Made by a program: the position numbers and the translations under genes
NCBI GenBank assembly: GCA_039613835.1
Contig: CP154827.1
Location: 1,456,001 to 1,520,000 of the forward strand
Source of the DNA: Acetobacteraceae bacterium
GTDB taxonomy: Bacteria > Pseudomonadota > Alphaproteobacteria > Acetobacterales > Acetobacteraceae
Reading direction: 5' to 3'
Length of the DNA stretch: 64,000 nucleotides
Shown: positions 1 to 10,936 of the stretch, in pieces
Layout: each line of letters opens with the position of its first letter
Position numbering within the stretch: the stretch's first letter is position 1
The notes under the pieces: model-generated
What the model was told of the DNA's origin: nothing
What the model saw: the letters and a program-made list of their open reading frames with translations, nothing else
Databases searched by the model: none

Positions 1-968
1 TCACCGCACTGGCTGCGCCGATAAAGGGTAGGGCCAGAGCCAGGCAGATCAACATGATTTCAAGCCTGATATTTGCTTTGAAGACGCGGCGGGCGACGCT
101 ATCTATTGCCGCAGCGACCGGAAAAGCCAAGAAAGCCGATGGACCAGCTCATCGTGCCAAGATGATGTCCCAGAGAGGGGAGGTCGAGCCCGAAGCGCCG
201 GTGAAAGCCAGAGTCATCATGGATATGGTGCCTTGTGCGGCAAAAGCATTCGGGCCCGCTAGCAGGGTAAGGGTGAGGAAACGACGCTTCGAATCCCGAC
301 GCATCGTGCGGCCAGGAATATGTCGACTTGTCAGCCTCAACCCCGCGGAAACAATGCCGGGCCGGGGAAGACCCATAACGGCAAGAAGACGGATCAAGCC
401 CGAGAGGGCGCTGACCGTCTCTACCCCGCGCCAAAGCGCATCGCCTCGCGCGGGTGCAAACAGGGTGGCCACCGTGAAGAGCGCGTCGCTGAAATAATAT
501 CCGGCGCCATAACCTAGAGTGATGAGCGCACCGACCGACGCATTAATGAGCATCAAGTTTGTCGCGCCAGTATATTGCGGCGTCATGGCGTAAATCACGG
601 GGACCATACCAATCTCAGTCGCCGCAATGATGATTTTGAAGAAACAATATTGACTGAAGCTGGCGCTCAAACCGCATGTTAAGTGGCTGATGACCCAAAT
701 CAGGATGAGGTTTTTGAGGACGCACCGACTTCCGTAACGATCAACAAAAAAGGCGCAGGGCAGCGCGAGGAAACTTGCGAGAAACAGGTCGAACGTGCCC
801 TGTAAATGTCCTATTCCGCGTGTCAGAAACAACGAAATGACGTTGTATCTCGGGAAGGAGAAGAGAACTGGCGCTACGCGTCAACATCTGAGTGCCCGGC
901 ACAAGGCCGATCATCAGGACGGCTTTTACAGTTTTTGCATGGCGACGCCTGTGATCCACAAGCTTCAT
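1..968 (-). pseudogene. MFS transporter, broken and cut by the window edge
   Basis: This is a major facilitator superfamily permease remnant transcribed leftwards. Hydrophobic segments are clear, for example a first helix near GLVPGTQMLTRSASSLLLP, a DRYGSR loop and later helices. The reading frame changes near 832, where the sequence after LPEIQRHFVVS resumes one frame over as FLTRGIGHLQ. An in-frame TGA at 149-151 follows DIILAR, after which the same frame continues with hydrophobic residues to the window start. The ATG at 968 is preceded by AGCGGG. The substrate is unknown; the start of the protein loosely resembles anion:cation-symporter type MFS members. It is non-functional as written. 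Confidence 0.6.
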
Positions 969-1218
969 CCCGCTTGTTGATTGACGATGCCACATTATTA
1001 CGGCTTTACGACTGTACCGAAAACACGATTTTACTTTAAGAAACGTAAATGCAGTTTCTTCTTGTTATTACAGCAGGGCAATGACAGCCGTACACACCCC
1101 CTCTTCAGGGCCGGTCGAGTTACTGCGTTCGCCCAGTCGCTTTGCCGCCCTCTACACGTAGCGGGCCTGACTTAGGCGCAACGACGTATCGGCATCCCGA
1201 TACGTCACCGGACGTGAT

Positions 1219-1589
1219 TCATAGTTCTTTGAGAGCGCGTTTTATTTCCGTGCCGTGTTCCTCCAGAAGCACGGCGAGTTTATTCAAGGCTTCCGAAAGC
1301 GCACGGGCGTCACGACGACTCAGCTTCTCGTTTGAAAGCCGGTAGCCAACCGTTTTTAACGAGCGCCGCAAGGGAGGACATACGCTGATTGGCCCGATCG
1401 ACGGAATTAAGGGCGGGACCGACTTTGCTCGCCGCAATCATGACTTTTCTGACGTCATGCGACGTTGCGTGAGATTTCCTGAAGTTCGCTGCGAAGCGCC
1501 GCCAGTTTGAGGCGTTCAAGCATCCCGAAACGTCTGGAAGGATCTGGTCTGACATTATCACTTGTCAGAACATTGCTGTCTTTACTCAT
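1219..1589 (-). pseudogene. small helical protein, frame broken twice
   Basis: An ATG at 1589 with an AGGAG site upstream opens a frame reading MSKDSNVLTSDNVRPDP. It runs about 44 codons to a TGA. Protein-like sequence then continues in a second frame (VRKVMIAASKVGPAL) and a third (YRLSNEKLSRRDARALSEAL, ending IKRALKEL). Joined, they give a roughly 120-residue charged, probably helical protein. I do not recognise the family. The clean ribosome site and the continuous character across frames suggest one gene with two indels, but chance open frames cannot be excluded. Confidence 0.4.
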
Positions 1590-1782
1590 GAGCCTTAACA
1601 ACTCCTTCCCGATTATTATTTGAGTTGCAGGCTAAACCGCGCCACTCCCGACCGTCAATATCAAATAAACCAATCGTTAACTTTTCATTTTAGTCGTCAC
1701 AACGCATGTCCACAGCGTTTTCCGTCAGGCGCAACGCCTCTCCGGCCCTGACCCGGAAGAAAATTCTGCCGCGAAGATAAAG

Positions 1783-2694
1783 TCAGGATGTGCGAGTCGA
1801 TGGACTAACTTTGAAGGCCCGTCGGACTTGCTGGATGGAGACGGGAAGAGGGGAGCAGGACATCCCCCCCTCCCGCCACGTGGCAGAATTGAAAGGCGCT
1901 TCTAAAGGACGGCCTCGCTTCGCGGCATGTTCTGACGCGCTACCGTCCTGCGCCTTGAGGTCGCGCAATATGCCGTCCCAGAGATGCAGGCGCATGGAAA
2001 TCGCCATCCGGGCGGTTCGGATGGCGCGATCGCGGCTGGCGTCATCGCGGACCAGATCAGACAGAATTTTCTTCGCGGCCGGACCGTGATCTTCCCCATC
2101 CAGCTCAATATGATGGTTCAGATAATGCACCAGGCGCGGCACTTTGCCTTGATCCAGGCCCCAATGATCCAATAATGCCTGAAACATATTCGGGATGGAA
2201 TCTTCGCGACCATAGAAGAAACTGCCCGCCACCTCCTCCAGACGCCCCTTCAACGCGATGGAAAGGGTGGAACGGACAAAATCCCTGACATATTCGGGAA
2301 GCGCGGCCTGGTCGAAACTCGCATCAAGCGTTTCACCACGACGCAGAGACGCGGAAAATGTCTCAAAAGCGACGCTTGAACATGACATGTCCTTCATCGC
2401 AGCGAGATACATCTCAAGATGGCTGGCTGGTTTACCATCAACGCCGAAATCCGTCTCCTCTCCCAGGATGATCTCATTGATGAAGCGCGCCTTGAAGGGA
2501 TCCTGCGGCGGAAATCAGGGTAGAGTGATGGTTGTCAGTTCCCTCTGCAGACGCTTTGCGAGCGACATGAAATCCCAGACGGCAAAGAGATGGGCCTCCA
2601 TGAAGACCCGCAAATTCGCGGGTGTTCTGATATAACTATATAACTCATGATCGACGAGCTTGCGCTGCAATTCAGCAACTTCTTTATCAAACAT
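1783..2694 (-). pseudogene. DUF3050 protein with one nonsense codon
   Basis: The reconstructed protein, about 300 residues from the ATG at 2694, matches the DUF3050 family, whose fold is related to haem oxygenase. Visible features are [15 protein letters not shown] near the N-terminus, INEIILGEETDFG, and further on LVHYLNHHIELDGEDHG with its histidine-rich helix. A single in-frame TGA at 2515-2517 splits the frame after TITLP, where family members usually have a tryptophan. The remainder stays open, so a one-base TGG to TGA change explains the break. The biochemical role of DUF3050 is not established. Neighbouring genes give no operon context. Confidence 0.7.
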
Positions 2695-3054
2695 AGGACG
2701 TCTCGCTCATAAACATAATATCAGGTCAAAAATGCGAAAGCATTGACCTTGATATGATTCGCATATTTACGCCATAAAGTAAATGGTAATATTTTTGCTT
2801 ATGCTTTATTGTTCTAGATTAATTAGTATATATATCGTTTTTTTATCTTGTCATCATCTAATAAGAGAAAAAATAGAGGTATATTTTATCGGCAATCGGA
2901 ATTTAATTGCGGAATTTGTATGTGATGACGTTCGTTGAGTGCTCCACGTCCGTGGGCAATGATCGATACGAAAAACTTTCCACAGTTATGAGAAAATATT
3001 TTGTTTTATTTTAACGAATTCATGCAATGAACCTCTGATTGGACATGAGGGGGT
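2695..3054. other. AT-rich intergenic stretch before the Kiwa operon
   Basis: No gene is seen here. The composition drops sharply to AT-rich compared with the flanking chromosome and stays low through the following three genes. It must hold the promoter for the rightward kwa operon, but I cannot pick a convincing -35/-10 pair. Confidence 0.4.
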
Positions 3055-3639
3055 ATGGTGCAGCCCAAAATTTTGACGGCAATCGTCATTTTTCTCGGCT
3101 CATATCTTCCCGTCACCGTAGTCATGTTTCTGAGAACTCTAGAATTTGGATCGAATGATCATGGTTTCCGAGGCGTCTTTAATGCCGAATTCTGGAAACC
3201 TAAAGTTCATGATGTCGGCGCATGGTGCACATTCCTCGCGCTCTTGTGCTTCGTGATAACTGTTATCATTTTGAAAACTGTCAAGGCTAAACAGGAAGTG
3301 GTCATGTATTCGGTGGAATGCGCACCAGCTGAGTTCATGAGTCACACCTTTCCATATATAGTATCTTTCACAGACACTGATTACACTGCACCTAGCAAAT
3401 TTTTGAGTTTGTGTGTCTTTCTGGCTTGGCTCTTTATGATTACCTACAAATCGGGTCAAATAATTCTGAATCCTCTCCTGATCATATTGGGTTGGCAGCT
3501 TCACAATGTCACTTACAAATTCTCAGGCAGCGATAATACTGTTAAAGGACGCGCTCTGGCGAGGGAAAACTTGCAGATTGGAACCTACAGACTATGTGCA
3601 TTTCAAAACATCAATATAATCAGTTCGAGTAGATTTTGA
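3055..3639 (+). CDS. kwaA: KwaA-like membrane protein of a Kiwa defence system
   Basis: This is a 194-residue membrane protein with about four predicted helices: residues roughly 4-25 (ILTAIVIFLGSYLPVTVVMF), 58-75, 118-135 and 138-152. A GAGGGGG ribosome site lies just before the ATG. The call rests mainly on context. The stop overlaps the start of a DUF4868 (KwaB) gene, and in known Kiwa systems KwaA is a four-helix membrane protein that senses phage infection together with KwaB. Primary sequence identity of KwaA proteins is low, so a profile search is needed. The gene is intact and more AT-rich than the surrounding chromosome. Confidence 0.62.
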   Translation: MVQPKILTAIVIFLGSYLPVTVVMFLRTLEFGSNDHGFRGVFNAEFWKPKVHDVGAWCTFLALLCFVITVIILKTVKAKQEVVMYSVECAPAEFMSHTFPYIVSFTDTDYTAPSKFLSLCVFLAWLFMITYKSGQIILNPLLIILGWQLHNVTYKFSGSDNTVKGRALARENLQIGTYRLCAFQNINIISSSRF

Positions 3640-4588
3640 TGACGATCTTGGAAACTTTGAAAAATTTTGACGTCACGAATGCCAACTTGACATTGTGGGT
3701 TTTTAGGAAGAAGGGCGACTCCGGAGGAAAAGCGCCAACTTTCACGAAACGATGGATTGCTACCGAGTCTGACCTCGAGCAAGCGCTCAAACTTTCGATT
3801 GGCGAAGCGCTCAATCGGATCGAAGAGGTATCAGAATACGGCCTGTTGGCGCAGAATAACGAAACCAGCGCTCTGCTTCTAGATACTATCGAAACGAACG
3901 CTGACATTGTCGTATCGCAATCCGCAGATCCGTTACCTCATAGACAGATCTCAGATGAAAAACAGATCCTTGATTCACAATTCTCTGTCAATCGAATCGT
4001 CAGCGAAGATGGATTATTGCCGTCTGTCAGCAAAACGAATGGCTATTGGAAAGCGAAAAGAAGAGGAGGTTTTATACATATGGTGTTCAAAGACTCCTCA
4101 ATGACTTTAGACAAAAGTCCAAGTTTATTACTGAAGAAAACAATCGTTTTTTTATACTTAACGATCAAATAATTATTCCTCACAAAACGAATTTTGAAAC
4201 GATAATGGACTATCGGCAAGCACACGAAAATGAGTTTCTGCAACTTTTGTCGGAAAGCACCTTACAGCAAATTTTCGAAGATATTGGCCCCCTAAAAGAA
4301 TTCGTTGGAACAAACAAAATCCATCTTCGCCGAATGTGCTCCATTCGTCAGAAAAAGCATTATGAAAATGCTGATTTTATGGAAAAGTTGCGAAAAAAAT
4401 ATTCCAGACTTGATTTAAGACTACTGTTTAATGGTGAAGGGAAAATTGTTTGCACTAGTGAAAATTGTCAAGATATAATCTCGTCTCTCTTAGACCGCTG
4501 CCTCTTATCTGCTTTCTCCAATAATGTTTACGACGTCCCAAACACCACCCGGGTAAATAAGCCAATGCCTCGTCCTAAGGAAATATAA
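3639..4588 (+). pseudogene. kwaB: KwaB (DUF4868) of a Kiwa system, frameshifted
   Basis: The two frames together give about 316 residues, the usual KwaB length. The first covers the N-terminal part from the ATG at 3639, which overlaps the kwaA TGA by one base. The second supplies the recognisable DUF4868 C-terminus: FFILNDQIIIPHKTNFETI, then HLRRMCSIRQKKHYENADF, then the terminal LLDRCLLSAFSNNVYDVPNT. The frame changes around 4090-4130, consistent with loss of one base. KwaB is the cytoplasmic, DNA-binding partner of KwaA in phage defence. If the shift is real the system is inactive; if it is a sequencing error the operon is complete. Confidence 0.72.
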
Positions 4589-4599
4589 AGGATTTATAA

Positions 4600-5043
4600 T
4601 TGGAGGGCTCTCACATAAATCGTATTTGGTCAAGACAAATTCAAATCCCGGTGATCATTCGGCAAACGGGTATAAAACAGAAACTTCTCGTGCGTTTACC
4701 TTACGCCAAGGACAATAGGGCTTGGTTACGAGTAAAGCACTGAAATAAACTCTATTGGCGAGAGAGTAAGGGGGATTGGGAAACCCCAAAAAGTTGGTTC
4801 AACGACCTTGTTGATCGTGCTCTCCACAAATATCGAAGATTATATGTGATACAGCCTTATAGAGAAAGGGGGGTTTGCGCCTACCGATGTCGGCATGCTT
4901 TACGTCACGAATGTCAATGTTCCTGTATGGGTGCCAATCATGGTCAAGGTGACGATGGAACGTGGTTTGATATCAACGAGACCTTTTCCGTCAGATGGGG
5001 TGAGCGCGTCATGGCAGCTCGACTCATGGTCGCCAAACGATGA
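4600..5043 (+). pseudogene. unidentified cysteine-rich protein in the kwa operon, one in-frame stop
   Basis: An AAAGGA ribosome site overlaps the kwaB stop, and a TTG at 4600 opens a frame of 147 codons interrupted once by TGA at 4741-4743. The protein reads like a real conserved family: LLVRLPYAKDNRAWLR, ETPKSWFNDLVDRALHKY, RLYVIQPYRE. It then has a cysteine cluster C-x3-C-x7-C-x-C-x-C followed by MGANHGQGDDGTW. The cluster suggests metal binding. I recall similar uncharacterised proteins in other Proteobacteria but know no function. Its 11-base spacing from kwaB suggests co-transcription with the defence genes. Confidence 0.55.
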
Positions 5044-5099
5044 AAGTTTGCGTGGCCTGATTCAAAGTTAAACTTGTCACCCTTCCCCTTAAAACAACG

Positions 5100-5893
5100 T
5101 CACCTCTGCCCGATCACCTGAACAAAAAGCTCACCGCCATCGATATTTGACATCACGAAAAACCCTCCATTATCCAAGCGCCCGATCGTCACATCCCTTC
5201 TCTGTCCCGTATTTGAAAAGAGCGTGCAGGTGATGCTCGTTATGTTCGAGAAAACCTGCGGGAAATTGATCCGATCAAAGATATTGACGGACCCCGTCTT
5301 GAAGCTTTGGATCATCCCGCCAAAGGGTAGCCAGATCACACGGTTATCAGTAGAGTCATATTCCCAAACACCGGGCCGCTGATAGAGCTGATTTTGCAGA
5401 TCGACGACCTTGGCATCGTAGCTCTTCTGGTCCACGCGGCTTTTGATATTTGCGGTGATCGTCTTCATATCCTCATCGAAGTTCAAGAGACGCCCATTCT
5501 GCGTATACACATTATTATCGCTTCTGAACGAGAATTTGTGCTCGCTTCCCGTGGCGTCGTATAGACGGATGAGATAACCACAATAGAGGCTGCTAATATC
5601 ATAGGGGCCCGTGATCGAACCAATCTGCTGATATGGCCCCATCTGCTTGATCAGACCGCCATCATACTGCCCACCCATCCCACGCCCGCCGGAATACGTA
5701 ACCGTCACCGCAAGTTGACCTGTCATCTCATCCCCGGCCTTTTTGACGTAAGTTGCGGCGCTGTCCGCCAGGCCAGGCTTGCCGCGCCCTGAGAGAGTTT
5801 GAGGTTGGTCACCGGCAATTGCGCGCGTTGGGAAGACGCGCTGAGAGAGCCGGTCAGAACAAGGTTCTGCCGGCCAAAGCCACAATTTTCCAT
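5100..5893 (-). pseudogene. prophage tail fibre/receptor-binding-like protein, frameshifted
   Basis: The ATG at 5893 starts MENCGFGRQNLVLTGSLSAS. After one frame change near 5765 the protein continues with TYVKKAGDEMTGQL, the repeat-type motif common in phage tail fibre and collar proteins. A glycine-rich stretch and a beta-rich C-terminal domain of about 170 residues ending in LFVQVIGQR follow. It is the last gene of a leftward tail module, the usual place for host-recognition proteins. The C-terminal part is open and would be the receptor-binding tip. The exact family is not identified. Confidence 0.5.
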
Positions 5894-5897
5894 TTTG

Positions 5898-7525
5898 TCA
5901 GACCAATAGGGTGAGGGTGGTGGTGGGATCGGCCGCGTTCGACATTTCGCCAATCACCGTGCTGCGCGCGCCGTCATCCGCGCCCGGTATCGGTGCGCGA
6001 ATGAAGATCATGTCGCCAAGCTCAAATCCTATCGCAATATCGCGCGGCACGTCGATCGCCCACATATGACGCCGTCGGCCCTAGACGTCACCGAGGTGAT
6101 CGGCAATAGCGGCCGCATCACTCTCCTGCGCAAGGGCGGTTGTCAGGAGAGGCGGGTCGAACGGGACGCGCCAGTCCGATTTGACCGTCGTGCTCACCCA
6201 TAAGGCGGCACGGTCCGACTCAGCAATAAAATTGCGCTGATCCGTCGTGATCTGGGGATGGAGGTCATTCAGATTGATCTGCCGCGTAAAATTATGTGCA
6301 TAGCCGACGCGCCAGCGCTAGGGTGGTGGGTCCAGCGATGCATCCAGACGCATGGGGGCAATGCGGGCAATCACATCGGCGCTGAGATAGAGCAGCCCCT
6401 GTGCATCATCACAGACTCGCCTCATCAGAAAGGGCCTTAACGTGCCCGTGCGTGTCGGGATCAGGCTGATGCCCAATCCGGAAAGAAGCGTGTTGCAGAC
6501 GCCCCGGCCTGAAACATTCTCCCCGCCATCCCAATACCAGCCCCCGGTGGGTCATAGGAGGCTGAGACGTCATCCCAGCCCGGGCCAATGAAGTTTGCAG
6601 GCAATGTCCAGATCTTCTATGAGCATCTGTTTGAGAAGGCTCAGCAATTTGCCCGGCGCGGCGCCGGAGGGGAAGCGCCCCGTGGCGTCGAGCGTAATGG
6701 CATAGACGAGTTTTGTGCCCAGGCGCAGCCACGTGCCGGCGGGTGAACGCTGCATGGTGTAATGGCCGGGCGAGGGCAGTGAGGCGTAAATATCATGGAC
6801 CATCCCACCAAAAGCGTCCCCCCCACCAAAACCCCCTTCATAAACCATTGTGATGTCGGCTTCCGCGTCGGAGAGCTGATAGACATGATTGACGGCATCA
6901 ATCAAAATCGGGGTGATGTTGCGGCACATGCCGCGTAGGCGTGGGTGGCTGCGGCCGACAACGTTTTTATCCCCATCCAGACCGCCCCCGCCACCATAAC
7001 TGCGCGTGGCATGGCTGTATCAAGCCAGTATGTTGCATCCAGCAGCGGCACCTCAAAACCGGTTGGCTCGGGCTGCCAGTTGCGCCCGAGCCCGGCAAAA
7101 ACAGGAGAGGTCTCGTGATAAGGCGGGTCGCGCCAGATCTGCCGCAAACCGTCCCAATCTTTCCGCCCCTCGCGAATGCGAACGGGGAGGTGATCATTGA
7201 CACGGCTTTGCAAAAGGCCGGAGGGCGCGCCATCAGGGTTCGCGATTTCCAACCGCGCCCACGCTGTAACTGCCGCCCAGCGCCTCGGCTGAGAAGGTCA
7301 GCGCGCGTGTCAGGCTCAGTCCTTGAATGACGTAAGGTGGGTAGGGCGTATGATCGTCCGACACATAGCCCGCATCGGAATATCGCAGGGTCTCATAGCT
7401 TTCCACCGCTTGCGGGTAGGCGGAGAGCGCCCCCAGGGGCGGCCATTCCAACCTTCAAGCCCCGCCATCTCCGGCAGGACCGCCTTATTCCGAATGAGGT
7501 GGAGTTCAACAAGTTGCACACGCAT
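5898..7525 (-). pseudogene. prophage baseplate/tail protein, shattered into several frames
   Basis: The gene starts at an ATG that overlaps the stop of the tape-measure gene (TGATG). Pieces in different frames join as MRVQLVELHLIRNKAVLP, then WPPLGALSAYPQAVESYETL, then RVNDHLPVRIREGRKDWDG, then ITPILIDAVNHVYQLSDAEA, and finally a segment with DRAALWVSTTVKSDWRVPF near 6150-6250. At least four frame changes and stops are present. Its place directly after the tape measure suggests a distal-tail or baseplate hub component. I do not recognise the family. Confidence 0.45.
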
Positions 7526-10258
7526 CAGGCGCGCTTCGGCCGAAGCGCTTCATTATTGCTGGCCTGTTTCTGCTGCGCCTGGATGAGTTGAACCTGCTGC
7601 AGCAGTTCCTGCATTTTATCACGCAGCGCCAACATGGCGTCCTCCTGCTTTTTGGACAGTTTCTCCACCAGGCTGGCGGTCAGTTTGTCACTGTCCGCGC
7701 CTGAAAGCCCGCCTAGCATCTCCGTCAGGCGCTGGAAGTCATCCGCATAGCCTGTGCCGGACCCCCAATATTTTTGGGAGAGGCGCAGGGTCGCTTCCAT
7801 ATCGCCCTGAAAGCGACCGAGCGCATCCGTATCCCCCGCCATCGCGGCGTTATAATCCTTCGCGACATTGTCATTCGCGACCTTATATTGGTCCTGAATT
7901 GAGAGGGGTGAATAATCCGACGTCACCAGCTCGCGCGCATATTCCGTCAGGCTGCTGAAGCTTGTCGTCAGTGACTGCGCCGCGGAGAGGCTCGCCTGCT
8001 TTGCCTGATCCGCATATTGCTTCTGGATATTCAGCCTTTCAGCGGCGAGGGTTTTATCAAGCTGCGTCGCCTGGTCGATATAGGCCTGCTGCGACGCATA
8101 AGTATCGCCGAGATAATTTTCCCACGATGTTTTGAGCTGCTGCCTCTGCTGCGCCGCCGACACGTCGAAATTCAGCAAAGCCGCACCCTGCTCATCGCCG
8201 GTCGCGCTCAGATAGCGCGCCCTTACGGGTATTGGCGTTCTGACTCAGCGTGCCTTCCTGCGCGGCTTTATTCTGATCATAGAGGGATTCGTATTTCTGG
8301 CGCAGGGCGCCGCCATCCAGCCCGTAAGAGTCCGCCTGTTGGGCCGCATCCTCATAGGTCTTTTTAAGCGCCGCCATCTGATCGACCCACATCTTCTGAC
8401 CGCTCGTAAGTGCCTTGAGCAGGTCGGGCATGGAGGTGTTCACAAAGGTTGAAATCGTGTCAAACTGCGCTTTGAGATCATCCACCACTTTGGCCATGTT
8501 CTTAAGCTGCGTGATGGTGCTCATATAATCATTGAGATCGCCGTAATTGCCGGTCAGGCCCTGACGCAGCGCCTGATTGAAGGTCGCATTGCCGGAAGTC
8601 AGGGTGGCGTTTTTAATGATATCGACCAGCGCGACGTTTTTGAGCATCGGGTCTTTATTATTGCGGTCATCCCGCACCGCACCAATGTAACCCCCGCCGA
8701 CGCGGATGCCGAGCCGCGCAAATTGCGTGTTGAGGCGGTCAATATCCTTGCGCAGCGGCCCGGTAATATTGTCTGTCTGCGCCTGGTTCCAGACTTTACC
8801 GACAGAGAACCCATCCGGCCCCGCCTGGACCTGGGCAATGGTATAAGGGTTCTTGCGATGCCCGAATAACCCGCCAAACAACCCACCTGCCGCCCCACCA
8901 AAGAGGCCGCCAATCACCGTGCCTACACCGGGGAAAATAGCCAACCCAATCGCCGTCCCCGCCGTGGCCCCGATGATCGACCCCATATTGCCGTATCGCC
9001 CACCCCCGATGTTCCCCAAAGCCGAACCCACCGAAAAACCACCCCCAATCCCGCTGAAAACATGACGAAGGGAGCCAAAAATATTCCCGATTGCGCCGAG
9101 TATCCCGGATGATGCCGATGTGGCTTTCGGTAGATTGAGGCTGGGCGAATGGCTGAGCGTAACGCCAGCTTGCATTTGTTCTTCCAGATATCTTGTAAGA
9201 TCCGCCTCGCTTTTACTGCCGCGCACGCGCACGACAGAGTCAATCGCGCCAAGCAATTCGCCATCGCTTCGCTTATTCGCCTTTTGGACTGATTGGAAAT
9301 AGGCATCGAGATCAAAGCTGCCAGCATTCATTCCAGCGCCACTGAAATCCCCCGCAGCGTCAAGAGCGGCGTGACGCCCCCTTCCCCATGCCTTCGCGAG
9401 CGAAAGGAGCGTGCCGCGTGTTCCGCCATCGATATTATTGAGAAGCGGATTGACCACACTTAATTTCGCGATGAGGGAAATGGTTTGCGTCTGAATCTGC
9501 GCCAGAACGGATTTAAATGTGACGCCGCTGCCTGACGACTTCACCAACGCCTGAGAAACCGAATTTGTCAGCGTCGTTGCCATTGAGGACACTGATTTTG
9601 TGAGCTCATCAATGGCTGATTTCTGCTGCTTGAAGTCGCCGGTCTCTTGTGTCAGGCGGCCGGACAGACCGGCATAATTCTGCGTGGTTCTTGGCAACAT
9701 GTCGCTGAACTGGCGTTGTGTCGCGAGAGCGGCCATATTGCCGCCCGCTGACATCGCACGCGCGGATGGTTGCGGCGTCGATTGCCGCAGACTCTGCGTT
9801 TGAAAAGCCTGCGCTGCCAGGGGCGCGATCTTCCCGGCACCGCCCGACATGACGCCCAATGACCCCACACGACCTGATGCCGCATTTTGAGCCTGCGCCA
9901 CATTATCCAGGGAGCGTTGCACCTGCTGGTATTTCAGCGCGGCGGCGAAAAGATGGGACTCAACTTGTTGCACATCGGCGTCATCGCCCCCGCCAGCTGC
10001 CGTCTTCATCTCTCCCCGCAGGGCCTCAAGTTCCTGAAGACGCGCGCGCAGATTTGTGGCTTCCTGCGTCAATTTTGCAAATTTCTCGCTCAGCGTGGCG
10101 ACCGCACTCCCCATTTCAGCGGATAGGGCGCGTGCTGAAGCACTGGCGCGGCGGGTCATGTCGTCAAAACTGGCGGCAACATTTTCAGCTTTACCCCGGA
10201 GGGTATCCAGATCTTCGCCAGTTGATTTCGTGTCAGGCGTGATGTCATCTTGGGTCAT
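7525..10258 (-). pseudogene. tail tape measure protein, one frameshift
   Basis: At about 910 codons this is the longest gene of the tail module. It is rich in Ala, Gln and Ser, with predicted coiled coil over the first 150 residues (LSEKFAKLTQEATNLRARLQ). A central glycine-rich hydrophobic part (GGGFSVGSALGNIGGG, then IFPGVGTVIGGLFGGAAGG) is typical of tape measures and their membrane-interacting region. A further helical C-terminus follows. The frame breaks near 8200, after KGALSERDR, and resumes in the LNFDVSAAQQRQQLK segment. Tape measure proteins set tail length and help deliver DNA. The two open parts are 688 and 217 residues long. Confidence 0.8.
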
Positions 10259-10577
10259 GATGCGGTTTTCACTTCTTATTCTTGATATTGTTCGATCACA
10301 CGACCGTGTCGAGGCGGAGGAAACAGAGGCAGAGGGCGCGTTTGTTTGACGTGCCTGACACCTGGGAAGCGTCAGATCTGATCACGCCCGCACGCCCTTT
10401 CGACTTACAGCGTGACGCCACCTTCATCGCGGCCGATCACGGCGACGCTTGGGAATGTGATCTACGTCAGGCGACGCAGTCGGACCCGATCATCAATATA
10501 GTGCCCTCGCCGGGGATGAAGCTTGCACCAGACAAGCGCGCCTGACCGTATCGCCGCGATCAAGGTGGTGCACGTTA
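10259..10577. other. degenerate gap between tail chaperone and tape measure genes
   Basis: No frame on the minus strand stays open. Short pieces such as GASFIPGEGTILMIGSDCVA hint at a decayed phage gene but cannot be joined. A plus-strand open frame covers part of this stretch and is treated as an antisense shadow. Confidence 0.3.
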
Positions 10578-10936
10578 TCACCGGGCATATTTCCTGCGCT
10601 CATGCTCCCAATGATCGCGCGCGACGCGATCCATCGCGACGATGCAATGGTCGAGAAGTTGCTATTCCTCCCGTGTCAAACCGTGATGATCCGCCCACGA
10701 CCTGACAATTCTCCAAGGGGTTGCGCCGGGTTGGGACGCTATAATGCCGCCATTCATCGGATGGATGACACCGAACGGGTTTTGTGGCCTGTCCGCCGCC
10801 AGGCGATGCCACGCTCGCCAGATCCAGAAAAATTCCGGTTCCGGGTCCGTCCGCGGATGATCCTCAATGATGGCTGAGATCAAAGGCGTATCGAGATAAG
10901 CGTCCCATTGAAGATGCCAGGAGAGGGCGGCTGTCA
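10578..10936 (-). pseudogene. tail assembly chaperone, T-like part read by -1 frameshift, with a nonsense codon
   Basis: This frame has no start codon of its own. It is continuous with the -1 frame of the preceding tail gene at the slippery heptamer near 10940. It reads KLTAALSWHLQWDAYLDTP, EFFWIWRAWHRLAADRP, TPWRIVRSWADHHGLTREE, then an in-frame TAG at 10662-10664. It continues QLLDHCIVAMDRVARDHWEH to a TGA at 10578. The organisation matches the lambda G/GT arrangement, in which a minority of ribosomes make a longer fusion needed to load the tape measure protein. The TAG would truncate the fusion, so tail assembly from this locus is doubtful. Confidence 0.6.

Noticed and set aside
4630..4650. 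T-arm-like string AATTCAAATCCCGG considered as a tRNA fragment or attachment site for the island.
   Set aside because: It does not match the 3' end of the tRNA-Glu gene and lies within the coding frame of the cysteine-cluster gene; no tRNA can be folded around it.
4886..5071. Alternative frame reading GFAPTDVGMLYVTNVNVPVW.
   Set aside because: It overlaps the cysteine-cluster gene on the same strand, has a stop just upstream and no start; the other frame has much stronger conserved-looking motifs.
10282..10545. Open frame on the plus strand with good codon composition (FDVPDTWEASDLITPARPFD) inside the leftward tail module.
   Set aside because: No ribosome site, opposite to all neighbours, no recognisable family; most likely an antisense shadow of a decayed phage gene.
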